Shown here piece by piece: positions 1 to 8,472 of a stretch of DNA of 36,474 bases (position 1 is the stretch's first letter; each line of letters starts with the position of its first letter). Under the pieces are notes generated by a model, which did not search any database, had not been told where the DNA came from, and worked only from the letters and a program-made list of their open reading frames with translations. The translations under genes were made by a program, and so were the position numbers. The stretch comes from Mycobacteriaceae bacterium 1482268.1 (GTDB lineage: Bacteria > Actinomycetota > Actinomycetes > Mycobacteriales > Mycobacteriaceae), in assembly GCA_001665255.1 (NCBI GenBank), contig LZSH01000175.1, positions 1 through 36,474 of the forward strand, written 5' to 3'.

Positions 1-1
1 A

Positions 2-469
2 AGCGTCGATACCTCGGAAGCGCTCGCGCCCGCGATGGCGGCGTTGGCCGCTGAGCTCGTCGGTGTCGCCGCAGCGGTACTCACTCTTGCAGTCGAGCAT
101 GCGCGTGCCCGCACGCAGTTCGGCCGTCCGATAGGTTCCTACCAAGGCGTCAAGCATGCTTTGGCTGACCGTTATGTCGCCGTGGAGCGCGCTCGCAGCC
201 TCACCTACGCCGCCGCTGCGGCTCTCGACGATGACCGGCTTTCTGCGCGACAACGATTCGGTGCGGCGGCGCTGGCCAAGGCGGCCGCCGGGGACGCCGC
301 AACGGAGGCGGCCCGCACCGCGGTGCAGGTCTTCGGCGCGCTGGGTCAAACCTGGGAACATGATACGCACCTTTTTTTGCGGCGAGCATGGCTAGGCGCC
401 GCCCTGCTCGGTGACAGTTCTGCGCTGTATCACCTGGAGGGCCAACGCTTTCTGCGGGAATTGAACTGA
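2..469 (+). CDS. Acyl-CoA dehydrogenase, C-terminal part (5' end outside window)
   Basis: The frame is open from the first bases of the window, so the gene starts upstream; about 155 C-terminal residues are visible. It shows the all-helical C-terminal domain of FadE-type flavoproteins, including ARTQFGRPIGSYQGVKH, the conserved RxQFG segment that in this family contacts the FAD of a neighbouring subunit. FadE enzymes introduce a 2,3 double bond in acyl-CoA thioesters. The stop codon overlaps the next start as TGATG at 467-471, so the two are translationally coupled. The following gene lacks RTQFG, which suggests this protein and the next form a mixed acyl-CoA dehydrogenase like the alpha2beta2 FadE pairs of mycobacterial steroid degradation (inference). 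Family call is firm; substrate unknown. Confidence 0.88.
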   Translation, partial: SVDTSEALAPAMAALAAELVGVAAAVLTLAVEHARARTQFGRPIGSYQGVKHALADRYVAVERARSLTYAAAAALDDDRLSARQRFGAAALAKAAAGDAATEAARTAVQVFGALGQTWEHDTHLFLRRAWLGAALLGDSSALYHLEGQRFLRELN

Positions 470-1596
470 TGTCGGCGCGAACCGACCCGGACATGGCCGC
501 GTTGCGCGATGAGTTCGCTGCCTGGCTCAATTCTGTGCTGCCGCAGGACTATTACGATCGCTACCCGACGTATCGGTGGGACATCGGGCTGCGCAGGGAA
601 TACCAGCGAGCTAGCTTCGAGGCCGGTTGGATTCAACCGACGTGGCCCGGCGAGTACGGCGGGCGCAGCCTCACTGCGCCACAAGCACTCGAGATTCGCT
701 TGGAGGCCGCAGTTCGCGCTGCACCCAAATTACCTAACATCGCCGGTCCGAACGTGGCCGCTCCTGCCATCCGTGCCTTCGGCACTCCAGCACAACGGCA
801 TCGGCTGCTGGTGCCCGCGCTGACCGGAGACGAATGGTGGGCCCTGGGGATGTCAGAGCCTGAGGCCGGATCCGACTTCGCTGGGCTACGCACTCGCGCG
901 GTGCGCGTCGGTGACACATATCGTCTTAACGGCCATAAGATATGGACAACACAAGCTCACCTGTCGCGATGGTGCACCCTATACGCCCGTACCAATCTCG
1001 AGGCACCCAAACACCGCGGTATCACCTGCTTCATCCTTGACCTGCAGTCACCGGGAGTGACGATCGAACCGATCCGGATGGCATCGCGATCCGACGAAAC
1101 CTTCTGCGAAGTGTTCCTCGACGACGTCGAGGTGCCGGCGGCGATGCTCCTGGGTGAGGAGAACTGCGGCTGGCAAGTCGCGATGACCTCCCTGCAGCAT
1201 GAACGGCAGATGATCTGGGTGATGAATTGGGTGGAGATCCGGCGGGGACTCACGTCGATTGCTTCCACGGCGCCCACCGACCATGCCGATCTGTTCCGCA
1301 CGGTGGGTTGCTTGCTCGCCGACGCCGATGCCATCCGCGCAACGGGATATCGGGCATTGCAGAACGACGAAGCCGGCCGGGCGAGCCCTGAGGCCCACGT
1401 GCTTAAGCTATTGGGATCCTCGACGCTTCAACACGTTTGGGAGGTCGTCGCCGCCGCGGCAGGCACCGCAGCCGCCTGTGATGAAGACCTGGAGTTTGAA
1501 CGCCACGACGCATTGGCCGCCACCATCTACGGCGGCACCTCTGAAATTCAACGAAACATCATCGGCGAGCGACTGCTTGGCCTGCCCAAAGGATGA
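469..1596 (+). CDS. Acyl-CoA dehydrogenase (FadE family)
   Basis: A 375-residue protein of normal length for the family. The middle domain contains WWALGMSEPEAGSDFAGLRTRA and GHKIWTTQAH, the usual flavin/substrate-binding beta-domain motifs, and the C-terminus ends with YGGTSEIQRNIIGERLLG, typical of FadE proteins. The helix preceding the C-terminal bundle carries LQHERQMIW, where the family often places its catalytic glutamate. The RxQFG segment present in the first and fourth genes is absent here, so this looks like one half of a heteromeric enzyme. Start ATG at 469 overlaps the upstream stop and the end overlaps the next start (ATGA at 1593-1596), giving tight operon coupling. It presumably oxidises a bulky acyl-CoA, by analogy with steroid FadE pairs; the substrate is not visible from sequence. 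Confidence 0.93.
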   Translation: MSARTDPDMAALRDEFAAWLNSVLPQDYYDRYPTYRWDIGLRREYQRASFEAGWIQPTWPGEYGGRSLTAPQALEIRLEAAVRAAPKLPNIAGPNVAAPAIRAFGTPAQRHRLLVPALTGDEWWALGMSEPEAGSDFAGLRTRAVRVGDTYRLNGHKIWTTQAHLSRWCTLYARTNLEAPKHRGITCFILDLQSPGVTIEPIRMASRSDETFCEVFLDDVEVPAAMLLGEENCGWQVAMTSLQHERQMIWVMNWVEIRRGLTSIASTAPTDHADLFRTVGCLLADADAIRATGYRALQNDEAGRASPEAHVLKLLGSSTLQHVWEVVAAAAGTAAACDEDLEFERHDALAATIYGGTSEIQRNIIGERLLGLPKG

Positions 1597-2744
1597 CGAC
1601 GATGAACTATGACCTAGACGATGACGCATATGCTCTGCGGCTTAGGCTCCGCACGCTCATCGAAAAGCACTTGCCCTCAGGGTTTCTGGGCGCCTTTACC
1701 GATGATTCCGAGGATCTTGCCACTACGCAGGCATTCTGCAAGCTGCTGGCTTCCGAGGGTTTGCTGGCACTAGCGTGGCCGCGCGAGCACGGCGGAGGTG
1801 GCGGCTCTGTTTGGCAACAAACGGTCCTGCGGGAAGAGATGTGGGCCCACCACGAACCCCGCGGACCACAGTACATGGGCTTGAACTGGGTGGGCCCCGC
1901 ATTGATGCGGTATGGGACCGAGGAGCAGAAGTCCAAGCACCTCGCCGCGATAGCCGCAGGAGAAGTCATATGGTGCCAAGGGTTTTCCGAACCCGAGGCA
2001 GGCACGGATTTGGCGTCGCTGCGCACACGCGCAACACCGACCGACACCGGATGGCTTATCACAGGTCAAAAAATTTGGACCTCATACGCGCAAATGGCGT
2101 CATGGTGCGTCCTGGCCGCCTGCACCGACACGACTGCCCCCAGAGATCGCCGCCACACACTGTTTCTCGTCCCGATGGATCGCAGCGGCATCACTGTACG
2201 TCCCATCAAATCGATGCTGGGACCACACCATCTCAACGAAGTCTTCTTTGACGGGGTCGCTGTGAGCTCCGCTGATGTACTCGGTGACATCGGCGGTGGC
2301 TGGCGCGTGATGCGCGATGCACTGGACTTCGAGCGTGTCGGCATTGCGCGCTACGCCCGCTGCGAGTCACTGCTGGAACGTGTGCGCACTGAGATGGCCG
2401 AGCACTGGGACCTTCTGCCTGAATCACTACGCAAGCGCTGGGTCAGGGCACTGATCGACTTGCGTGTCGCGCGTCTGCTTGCCTACCGGGCCGTAGCTTT
2501 ACAGACGGCCCCCGAGGCTCGGGCCGCCGCAAGCGCCGCCCGCATCGCAGCGACCACATGTGATCAACAAGTCGCGGAATTGCTCTTCGACGTTGTCGGT
2601 CCGGCGGTCTTCTCCTGCGAGGACTCGGTGGTGATGCGCGCGGTCGAAGACCACTGGCGCTACGCCCAGGCCGCCACTGTCGCTTCAGGCACGATCGAAG
2701 TTCAGCGCATGTTGGTGGCGCGGGAAGTCTTGGGTGGCCGCTGA
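1593..2744 (+). CDS. Acyl-CoA dehydrogenase (FadE family)
   Basis: A 383-residue full-length FadE. N-terminal helical domain, then WCQGFSEPEAGTDLASLRTRA and TGQKIWTSYAQ in the beta-domain, a helix with LDFERVGIARY (likely position of the catalytic glutamate, by family analogy), and an end with ASGTIEVQRMLVAREVLGG. It has no RxQFG segment. The start ATG overlaps the previous stop in an ATGA, and its own stop overlaps the next ATG (TGATG at 2742-2746). Together with the shorter downstream partner, which keeps RTQFG, it probably makes a second heteromeric acyl-CoA dehydrogenase. Role: FAD-dependent alpha,beta-dehydrogenation of a CoA thioester. Substrate unknown. Confidence 0.93.
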   Translation: MTTMNYDLDDDAYALRLRLRTLIEKHLPSGFLGAFTDDSEDLATTQAFCKLLASEGLLALAWPREHGGGGGSVWQQTVLREEMWAHHEPRGPQYMGLNWVGPALMRYGTEEQKSKHLAAIAAGEVIWCQGFSEPEAGTDLASLRTRATPTDTGWLITGQKIWTSYAQMASWCVLAACTDTTAPRDRRHTLFLVPMDRSGITVRPIKSMLGPHHLNEVFFDGVAVSSADVLGDIGGGWRVMRDALDFERVGIARYARCESLLERVRTEMAEHWDLLPESLRKRWVRALIDLRVARLLAYRAVALQTAPEARAAASAARIAATTCDQQVAELLFDVVGPAVFSCEDSVVMRAVEDHWRYAQAATVASGTIEVQRMLVAREVLGGR

Positions 2745-3676
2745 TGGATACGACTCTGCCACAACATATCCAAGACTTTGCCGAGACCGCGGCATCGCGT
2801 TTCAGCCGGCTCGGCGGCCCGCAAGCAGCGTTGCGCGCGGAAACCGATGACACCGTGCGTGACGCCGCCCACGTAGCGGCCGCCGAGATCGGCGCGCAGG
2901 AGCTGCGCGTGCGCACCGAACCCGACGACAGGCTCGCCGCCGCCGCGCTGTGTCGTGCGGCCGGCGCGTCGATGCTGCCCTACCCCATTGTTGATGACCT
3001 CCTTTCTGTAGGCGGCGCGCGCCTGACATTGATTGACAAGTCCGCACCCCGCATCGACCACGGCGATCTCATTGGGCGGTGGCTCCTGGCCGACCTGGAC
3101 GGCAATTCCTACACAGCCGCCCTTAGCCGACGTGGCACAACGAAACTGGGCCCATTCGTGGTCACGGCAGACGGCCTCATGCCCTCAGAACACGTGCCCC
3201 ACTCCGATATTGCGTTGCATCTCATTTTGGACGCGTGGTTCATTCTGGGCGCTCTCGAACGCTCACTTACCATTGCGTGTCAGCACGTGAAGGCCCGCAC
3301 TCAATTCGGCAAAGCTCTGGCCGAATTTCAGGCCGTACGCTTCTCGATTGCAGACGCCGACGTGGCGGTCCGCGGCCTAGAGGAACTTGCCAAATTCTCC
3401 ATATCGCGTTGGACGGCGGACGGCAGCCGCCGAACATGGACGGATGCGGTAATGGTCAAATTGCACGCTGCCCAAGTCGCGGTGCACATCATGCGGACCT
3501 GCCATCAGCTGCTGGGTGCGCTCGGATTCTGCGACGAAAGCGATATCAGCGTCATCGACCGTCATCTGCAACCCAAGATCCGTTTACCCGTCGTAGCAGA
3601 CGGACTTGCGGCGCGCCTCATCGCTGACATCCCAACCGGCGCCGTCGAAACACTGTTCTCGCAACCGACATCGTGA
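2744..3676 (+). CDS. Short acyl-CoA dehydrogenase subunit (FadE-like)
   Basis: A 310-residue protein, shorter than the roughly 380 usual for the family, with a compact and poorly conserved N-terminal half. The C-terminal domain is clear: ERSLTIACQHVKARTQFGKALAEFQAVRF, then a helical bundle ending near PTGAVETLF. The EPxxGSD and GxKxW motifs of the beta-domain are not recognisable, so alone it may be non-catalytic. In mycobacterial alpha2beta2 acyl-CoA dehydrogenases one subunit is short and degenerate while the other carries catalysis, and this gene fits that role beside the 383-residue gene before it (inference). Its stop overlaps a GTG at 3673 (GTGA), the expected start of the ligase gene. 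Confidence 0.88.
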   Translation: MDTTLPQHIQDFAETAASRFSRLGGPQAALRAETDDTVRDAAHVAAAEIGAQELRVRTEPDDRLAAAALCRAAGASMLPYPIVDDLLSVGGARLTLIDKSAPRIDHGDLIGRWLLADLDGNSYTAALSRRGTTKLGPFVVTADGLMPSEHVPHSDIALHLILDAWFILGALERSLTIACQHVKARTQFGKALAEFQAVRFSIADADVAVRGLEELAKFSISRWTADGSRRTWTDAVMVKLHAAQVAVHIMRTCHQLLGALGFCDESDISVIDRHLQPKIRLPVVADGLAARLIADIPTGAVETLFSQPTS

Positions 3677-5246
3677 CCGCGCCCCGAGACGTCACCCGCG
3701 TCTCGACCTCGGCCTGGACGACCACCCGGATGCCCCAGCCGTCATTGCACGCGCCGGGACACTTAGCTATCGGGAACTCGACCAGGCGGCCGACGCAGCC
3801 TGCGGTGCACTATGGGAACTTGGCCTACGCCCGGGTGACCGCGTTGCGGCATGCTTACCGAACGACCTTGATGTCGTGGTGGCGTTTCATGCCGCGATGC
3901 GACTGGCAGCGATCTGGGTGGGCATACCGTCGGCGCTGGCAATTCCTGAAAAAGTGCAGCTACTCAAACACAGCGGCGCACGGCTGCTGCTCACTGACCC
4001 CATGACCGCCAACAAGCTCAGCGAGGTATCCGCAGAAGCTGCGGTTCCTCCCATCCTCACCGTCGACCCCCACGGCTCGGAGAATGATTGGGGATGGCTG
4101 ATATCGCAAGGCCATCGCGCACCGAAGATCTCCATCGATGCGCATGCGCCCGCTGCAATCGCCTACACGAGCGGCACCACTGGCGATCCCAAAGGGATCG
4201 TGCACAGCCAACGCAACTTGTTGCTGCCCGGAAGGGTCCTAACCGCCACCCGTCGATATCGTTGCGATCTTCGCAAGGGTGACAGCCTGCCTCTCACGAT
4301 CCTCAATCTGATGACTTTGACCACGCTGCTGACCGCCCAGGTCGGTGGCTGTGCCGTGGTGATGGACCGCCGTGATGCCATCGGTGTAGTGGAATGGATA
4401 CGTCGTCACCGAGTAACGGTGTGGAACGGGGTACCGACGCAATTACGCGACCTGGTCATGCGATCCGACATCAGACGAGCAGATCTCAGCAGTCTGAGCG
4501 AAGTCTGGTGCGGTGGAGCTGATTTGTCTGAATCCCTGCGAGCATCGTTTCGCGCCAAGTTCGGGCTTGATCCGCGTGCGACATACGGACTCACCGAGGC
4601 CCCTGCGGTGGTGGCTATTGATCCCCCTGGCAAGGCGTCACGTGCCGGATGTAGCGGTCAGGTGCTACCGCATCTGCGGGTGACGGTCGGCGCGGCTAAT
4701 TCGCCTACGCGCTTACATGATGATCCTGGTGAGCTGTCGATCTCGCCGACGATGTCCGGGGAATGGCGCGGCTGCTATTCGCCGATGCTCGGCTACTGGA
4801 CAGGTCAGGGTATTGAGAAGACCGAGGGCCCGCTGCGGACCGGCGATCTCGGTCATCTTGAAGAGGGGGGTTGGCTGCGCGTCGTCGACCGCAAGAAATT
4901 GATCATCTTGCGCGGCGGTGCCAATATCTACCCCGCCGAGGTAGAACACGTGCTCCGCAACGCACCCGGGGTCGCAGATGCGGTCGTATTCGGATTACCC
5001 GATCAACGACTCGGTCAAAAGGTGGCAGCACTAATCGAGCCTGACGTCAGTTCAGCCGCGGCACAGGAGCTTTCGATTGAGGAACTGCGCAGACACTGCA
5101 CCGCCCGCCTGGCCCGCTACAAGATTCCCGATATGTGGGCGCTCATGGATGTACTACCGCGCAACGCGATGGGTAAGGTCATTCGCGCCGAATTAGCCAC
5201 CGTGTTTGCCGCGGCTCCACGCTTGAAACGGAATTGCGGTTCCTGA
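3673..5246 (+). CDS. AMP-dependent acyl-CoA synthetase (FadD-like), probable 5' frameshift
   Basis: ANL-superfamily ligase that activates a carboxylic acid as acyl-AMP and then acyl-CoA. Visible motifs: YTSGTTGDPKGIVHSQRN (P-loop), ATYGLTEA, RTGDLGHLEEGGW, the hinge and core DRKKLIILRGGANIYPAEVE, and the C-terminal lysine motif NAMGKVIRAEL. The reading frame holding these motifs has no ATG/GTG/TTG near the expected start; its first ATG is at 3606, inside the upstream gene, and gives a non-conserved arginine-rich N-terminus. A GTG at 3673 overlaps the upstream stop (GTGA) like the other junctions in this operon, but lies in another frame: it reads VTAPRDVTRV and then loses the family sequence, which resumes in the ligase frame as LDLGLDDHPDAPA. 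One missing base near 3700-3703 would restore it. This is either a real frameshift mutation or a sequencing error. Confidence 0.85.
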
Positions 5247-5519
5247 GCGCGGCCTTCGACTCAACGGTTGCCTCTTCCGCTCACGCCGCACATGCAAGCG
5301 ATATCGCGCCTGCACGGCAGCGTCTCCGATGCTTCCCCGCCACACGGTCGTTTGCAAGACCTTGCGCTGGTACGGCGGTTAGGCGCGTAGCTCGTAATTC
5401 GGCTGCATCAAATCGAAGCCGAGCGCTTCGCGCGACGAAACTCGTCCGCCGCGTCCGAGAGCATAATCGATCAATTACCGTTGGCGGTGGCGGCGGGGGT
5501 GCGTTACCGAGGAGGCGCC

Positions 5520-5543
5520 ATGGTGGCAGGCATGGATCGATGA
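5520..5543 (+). other. Seven-codon leader ORF overlapping the tetR start
   Basis: A good Shine-Dalgarno sequence (AGGAGG, 5510-5515) lies just before an ATG at 5520 that opens a frame of only seven codons, MVAGMDR, ending in TGA at 5541-5543. That stop overlaps two in-frame ATG codons of the tetR gene (5540 and 5543). It could be a coupling leader for tetR or a remnant of a frameshifted original start. Expression is unproven. Confidence 0.3.
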
Positions 5544-6349
5544 TGGGGCGCGATCGATCAGCGAAGGCCTCAGACTCGACGCCCGTCGACCAGACTGACG
5601 CCGTGGTCCCGGCGAAACCGACCCACCATGCGAATCAACGGCGCAGGCCGCGAGGAGCGGTCACCCCCGACGACATGATCACCGCTGCGTTTGAGCTCGC
5701 CGAGACAGTCGGCTTGGCGGAAATGAGCATGCCCCGACTCGCCCGTCACATGAATGTGCCGGTGACCACCATCTATTGGCATTTCCGCACCCGCGACAAC
5801 CTCCTCAACGCGATGCTCGACCGTGCAATACAGCAGTATCACTTCGCCACTCCCTTCGAGAGTGATGCGGCTCCGTGGGACGACGCTTTGAAGAACCACT
5901 TCCGCAAAATGCGCCGCGTCTTCAACGACAATCCCCTGCTGTGCGACCTCGTCTTGCTCCGGACGGGCGAACTTTCAGCCGAGGCCGGCCACGCGGCAGT
6001 CGAAAAGCTCGAAACCGTCGTGCGCACGCTGATGGATGCCGGCTTCACCGCGGATAACGCGTTGGAGGTCTATCTGGCGTTATCTGTTCACAGTCGCGGC
6101 AGCGCGATTCTCGAACACCTCAACGTCGTGCAGCATCTGCCCGACCGTCTTCAGCGGGACCGCATCAAGGCCACCGGGGTCACCATCGAGGCAACCCCCG
6201 TGCTCTATGAGCTTTCCAGCCGCGGCCACAGTGTGGTTGACCTCAACTTCGAATTCACCCTCGACGCGATCCTCGACCGAGCAAAGCAAATTTTGGCTCA
6301 AGACTTGTCGAACAGGGACATGGGTTCGACATCCAGCCCTTCCGCATAG
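5540..6349 (+). CDS. TetR/AcrR-family transcriptional regulator
   Basis: A 269-residue regulator from the ATG at 5540 (another in-frame ATG follows at 5543). The frame is open further upstream to 5234, but that part is arginine-rich, low in conservation and lacks a ribosome site. After a polar N-terminal tail of about 45 residues comes a TetR helix-turn-helix: MITAAFELAETVGLAEMSM, RLARHMNVPVTTIYWHFRTRDNLL. The rest is the helical ligand-binding domain, whose ligand is not predictable. It sits 3' of the FadE/FadD operon and 5' of the mceA-like gene on the same strand, so it may control either. TTACCGTT at 5475-5482 upstream of it and TTACGGTAA before the mce gene resemble each other and could be its sites (weak inference). 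Confidence 0.88.
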   Translation: MMGRDRSAKASDSTPVDQTDAVVPAKPTHHANQRRRPRGAVTPDDMITAAFELAETVGLAEMSMPRLARHMNVPVTTIYWHFRTRDNLLNAMLDRAIQQYHFATPFESDAAPWDDALKNHFRKMRRVFNDNPLLCDLVLLRTGELSAEAGHAAVEKLETVVRTLMDAGFTADNALEVYLALSVHSRGSAILEHLNVVQHLPDRLQRDRIKATGVTIEATPVLYELSSRGHSVVDLNFEFTLDAILDRAKQILAQDLSNRDMGSTSSPSA

Positions 6350-6504
6350 CTCCCACGTCGACCCTGCCCATCCGGAGATAGCCCGAGCGGCCACTGCGGG
6401 TCACACCCGCTCCTATCGATCCCCGCTGCGATGGGAAGTCCTGGTTGGGCTCACGCGCCCCCTCGCCATGCCCAGATCGATCCTTGACCAGTCAGCCGCA
6501 TTCT

Positions 6505-6538
6505 TATTACGGTAATATCAACCGTCGGACCAACCGTC
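6505..6538. promoter_or_regulatory. Palindrome plus direct repeats upstream of the mceA-like gene
   Basis: TATTAC-G-GTAATA (6505-6517) is a perfect 13-bp palindrome, followed at once by two copies of AACCGTC spaced 12 bp apart (6520-6526 and 6532-6538). They lie in the gap between tetR and the mceA-like gene, where a promoter is expected. The AT-rich palindrome stands out from the GC-rich surroundings. Likely an operator, possibly for the adjacent TetR protein; no binding evidence. Confidence 0.45.
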
Positions 6539-6592
6539 TGATCTGCGGTGCCACTCGCCCCAGAGCAGGACAGCGACGCGACGAAGCAGAGC

Positions 6593-7909
6593 ATGACCAT
6601 CGGGGCCGACGTAGGAGGAACGCTGACGCGACACTTCGGCGCAGGTTCAGGTCAGCCGTCGACAGCCAGGAGCGCCGCCAGAGCCGTCGACAGCCGCGCG
6701 GGCCGTGATTTCGGCGCCACCGGCTACGCCCGACCTCTTTCAGGTTTAGCGATGGTGGCGGCACTGGCTGGCATCATCGCGCTAGCCGTCGGGCTCTTCC
6801 GTGGCAGTTTCAGTGACACCGTGCCGGTGACGGTCATCTCGCAGCGCGCCGGTCTCGTCATGGATGACGGTGCCAAGGTGAAGATGCGTGGCGTCGAAGT
6901 CGGTAAAGTCGATTCGATCGAGCACCGCGCAGATGGCACAGCGGCGCTGCACCTCGCGATGGATCCGTCGCAACTCCGTCTGATTCCGGCGAACGTGAAC
7001 GTCGACATCGAATCGACGTCGGTGTTTGGCGCGAAGTACGTACAGATGGTTGCGCCCGGGGCGCCGTCGACGGAGAGGTTACGCGCCGGGCAGGTGCTGC
7101 AGTCCGACAAGGTCAGCGTCGAAATTAACACCGTCTTCCAGCAGCTTGTGCAAGTGTTGGACAAGATCGACCCGGCCAAGCTGAACGAGACGCTGGGCGC
7201 GATCGCCAGCGCGTTCAATGGCCGCGGCGAGAAGTTTGGCCAGACGCTGGTCGACTTCAACGCGCTACTCGCCAAGATCGACCCGAGCCTGCCCAACCTC
7301 TCGCACGACATCGAGGCGTCGGTGCCAGCGTTCAGCGCCTACGGCGACGCGGCACCCGACCTTATGTCGACGATCAGCAACACCACGACGATCAGCGACT
7401 CGATCGTCGATCAGCAGCAGAACCTCGACGAGTTCCTGGTCAGTGCAACCGGATTAGCCAACCTCGGCAACGACGTACTCAGCGCGAACCGCCCGGCGCT
7501 GACAGATGTGACCCATCTGCTGGTGCCCACCGCCGAATTGCTCAATGAGTACCGCGACTCGCTTCGTTGCGGAATCGGCGGCCTTGTCCCGCTAGCGAAA
7601 TCTCCCCCGCAGTATTCGAGCGCGATCGTCTCGGCCGGTCTCACGCTCGGCGTCGAAGGCTATCGCTATCCGAGAGATCTGCCGAAGGTCGCCGCATCCA
7701 GTGGCGGTGCGAACTACTGCGACGTACTGGGCCTTCCCGACCTGCCGCCCAATTTCGTGCCACCGTTCATTCTCGGCGACGTCGGGTCCAATCCCTCCCG
7801 CTACGGCAATGCGGGCATCGTGCTGAATTCAGCAGGCCTCAAGAATTGGTTGTTCGGACCGCTGGACGGACCGCCGCGCAACTTCGCCCAGATCGGGATG
7901 CCGGGCTGA
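6593..7909 (+). CDS. Mce-family protein, MceA-like (orphan)
   Basis: About 438 residues from ATG 6593 (a GTG at 6548 would add 15). A polar N-terminal tail is followed by a single membrane-spanning segment, SGLAMVAALAGIIALAVGLF, then the MCE/MlaD substrate-binding domain, with features seen in mycobacterial MceA such as ISQRAGLVMDDGAKVKMRGV, GVEVGKVD, LIPANVNVDIESTSVFGAKYV and the later VEINTVFQQL, DKIDPAKLNETL. The C-terminal half matches the extended MceA C-terminal region. Mce proteins are exported and assemble hexameric lipid/sterol channels in the cell envelope. Normally mceA is followed by mceB-F in an operon and preceded by yrbE genes; none is present here, so this copy stands alone. 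It may supply an alternative subunit for a complex encoded elsewhere, or be a leftover of an mce operon. Confidence 0.88.
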   Translation: MTIGADVGGTLTRHFGAGSGQPSTARSAARAVDSRAGRDFGATGYARPLSGLAMVAALAGIIALAVGLFRGSFSDTVPVTVISQRAGLVMDDGAKVKMRGVEVGKVDSIEHRADGTAALHLAMDPSQLRLIPANVNVDIESTSVFGAKYVQMVAPGAPSTERLRAGQVLQSDKVSVEINTVFQQLVQVLDKIDPAKLNETLGAIASAFNGRGEKFGQTLVDFNALLAKIDPSLPNLSHDIEASVPAFSAYGDAAPDLMSTISNTTTISDSIVDQQQNLDEFLVSATGLANLGNDVLSANRPALTDVTHLLVPTAELLNEYRDSLRCGIGGLVPLAKSPPQYSSAIVSAGLTLGVEGYRYPRDLPKVAASSGGANYCDVLGLPDLPPNFVPPFILGDVGSNPSRYGNAGIVLNSAGLKNWLFGPLDGPPRNFAQIGMPG

Positions 7910-7919
7910 GCCTGCTGAG

Positions 7920-8294
7920 TCAATACGCGAAAGCCCGCGCGAGGGTGTCGGCGTGCAGCAGTCGCAGCCGCTTTGACCCGTCGAAGGCTGGCATCACCGA
8001 GTCGAAGCCATGGAAGGTAGCGGCGATGACGTGCAACTCGGTGGAGACGTAGGAACGCAGCAATCTGCTGGCATACATGATCAACTCATCTCGGCACGGA
8101 TCTGCTTCCGAGCAGCTGATGAAGGTCGACGGCATTTCCTCGAGATTGATCCGGTGCGCTGGAGCAAAGTCCTGCGCCGCGCACTCGCTGCGGTAGTACA
8201 TCCAGCCGTTTTCGGTCGCCCGGCCGCTCAGGCCTGGAGTGGTGTAGAACTCAGTGCGCGAACGGGTTTCCTGCGCGTACCGCGCTGATGTCAT
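7920..8294 (-). pseudogene. C-terminal remnant of an alpha/beta hydrolase (esterase/lipase type)
   Basis: About 110 residues on the minus strand match the last third of HSL-type alpha/beta hydrolases: FYTTPGLSGRATENGW, then STFISCSEADPCRDELIMYA, where the family places its acidic triad residue, and LHVIAATFHGFDS, which carries the triad histidine (HGFD). The part with the HGG oxyanion motif and the nucleophile GDSAG is missing, and the sequence upstream in any frame does not encode it. It is therefore a 5'-truncated fragment, not a working enzyme. It ends 11 bases after the stop of the mceA-like gene, in convergent orientation. Confidence 0.7.
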
Positions 8295-8472
8295 CGATGA
8301 TGCGCCGTTCTTGAGCCAGCGTGGACGCAGCGAGCGTCAAGGTCACCATGCGTTCGAAGGTCGATCTGAGTGCAGGATCGATGCGCTGCAGCGACCGGTG
8401 TACGTCGGCGTCGATCGCGCAGGGCGTGCCAGCGATGGCCATGCCCTCAGCGTGGTCCGCCACCGTCTTCAT
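8251..8472 (-). CDS. Small hypothetical protein, possibly coupled to the amidohydrolase
   Basis: A 73-residue frame starting at ATG 8472, overlapping the last 26 bases of the upstream amidohydrolase gene. The product is acidic and helical-looking (DADVHRSLQRIDPALRSTFE, MVTLTLAASTLAQERRII) with no motif I recognise. Its amino-acid make-up is more protein-like than the shadow frames around it, but there is no clear ribosome site. It also overlaps the start of the alpha/beta hydrolase remnant, so it could be a chance frame. Confidence 0.35.
   Translation of the reverse strand: MKTVADHAEGMAIAGTPCAIDADVHRSLQRIDPALRSTFERMVTLTLAASTLAQERRIIDDISAVRAGNPFAH

Noticed and set aside
5234..5539. N-terminal extension of the TetR frame to 5234
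   Set aside because: Arginine-rich, unconserved sequence without a ribosome site; the start at 5540 is better.
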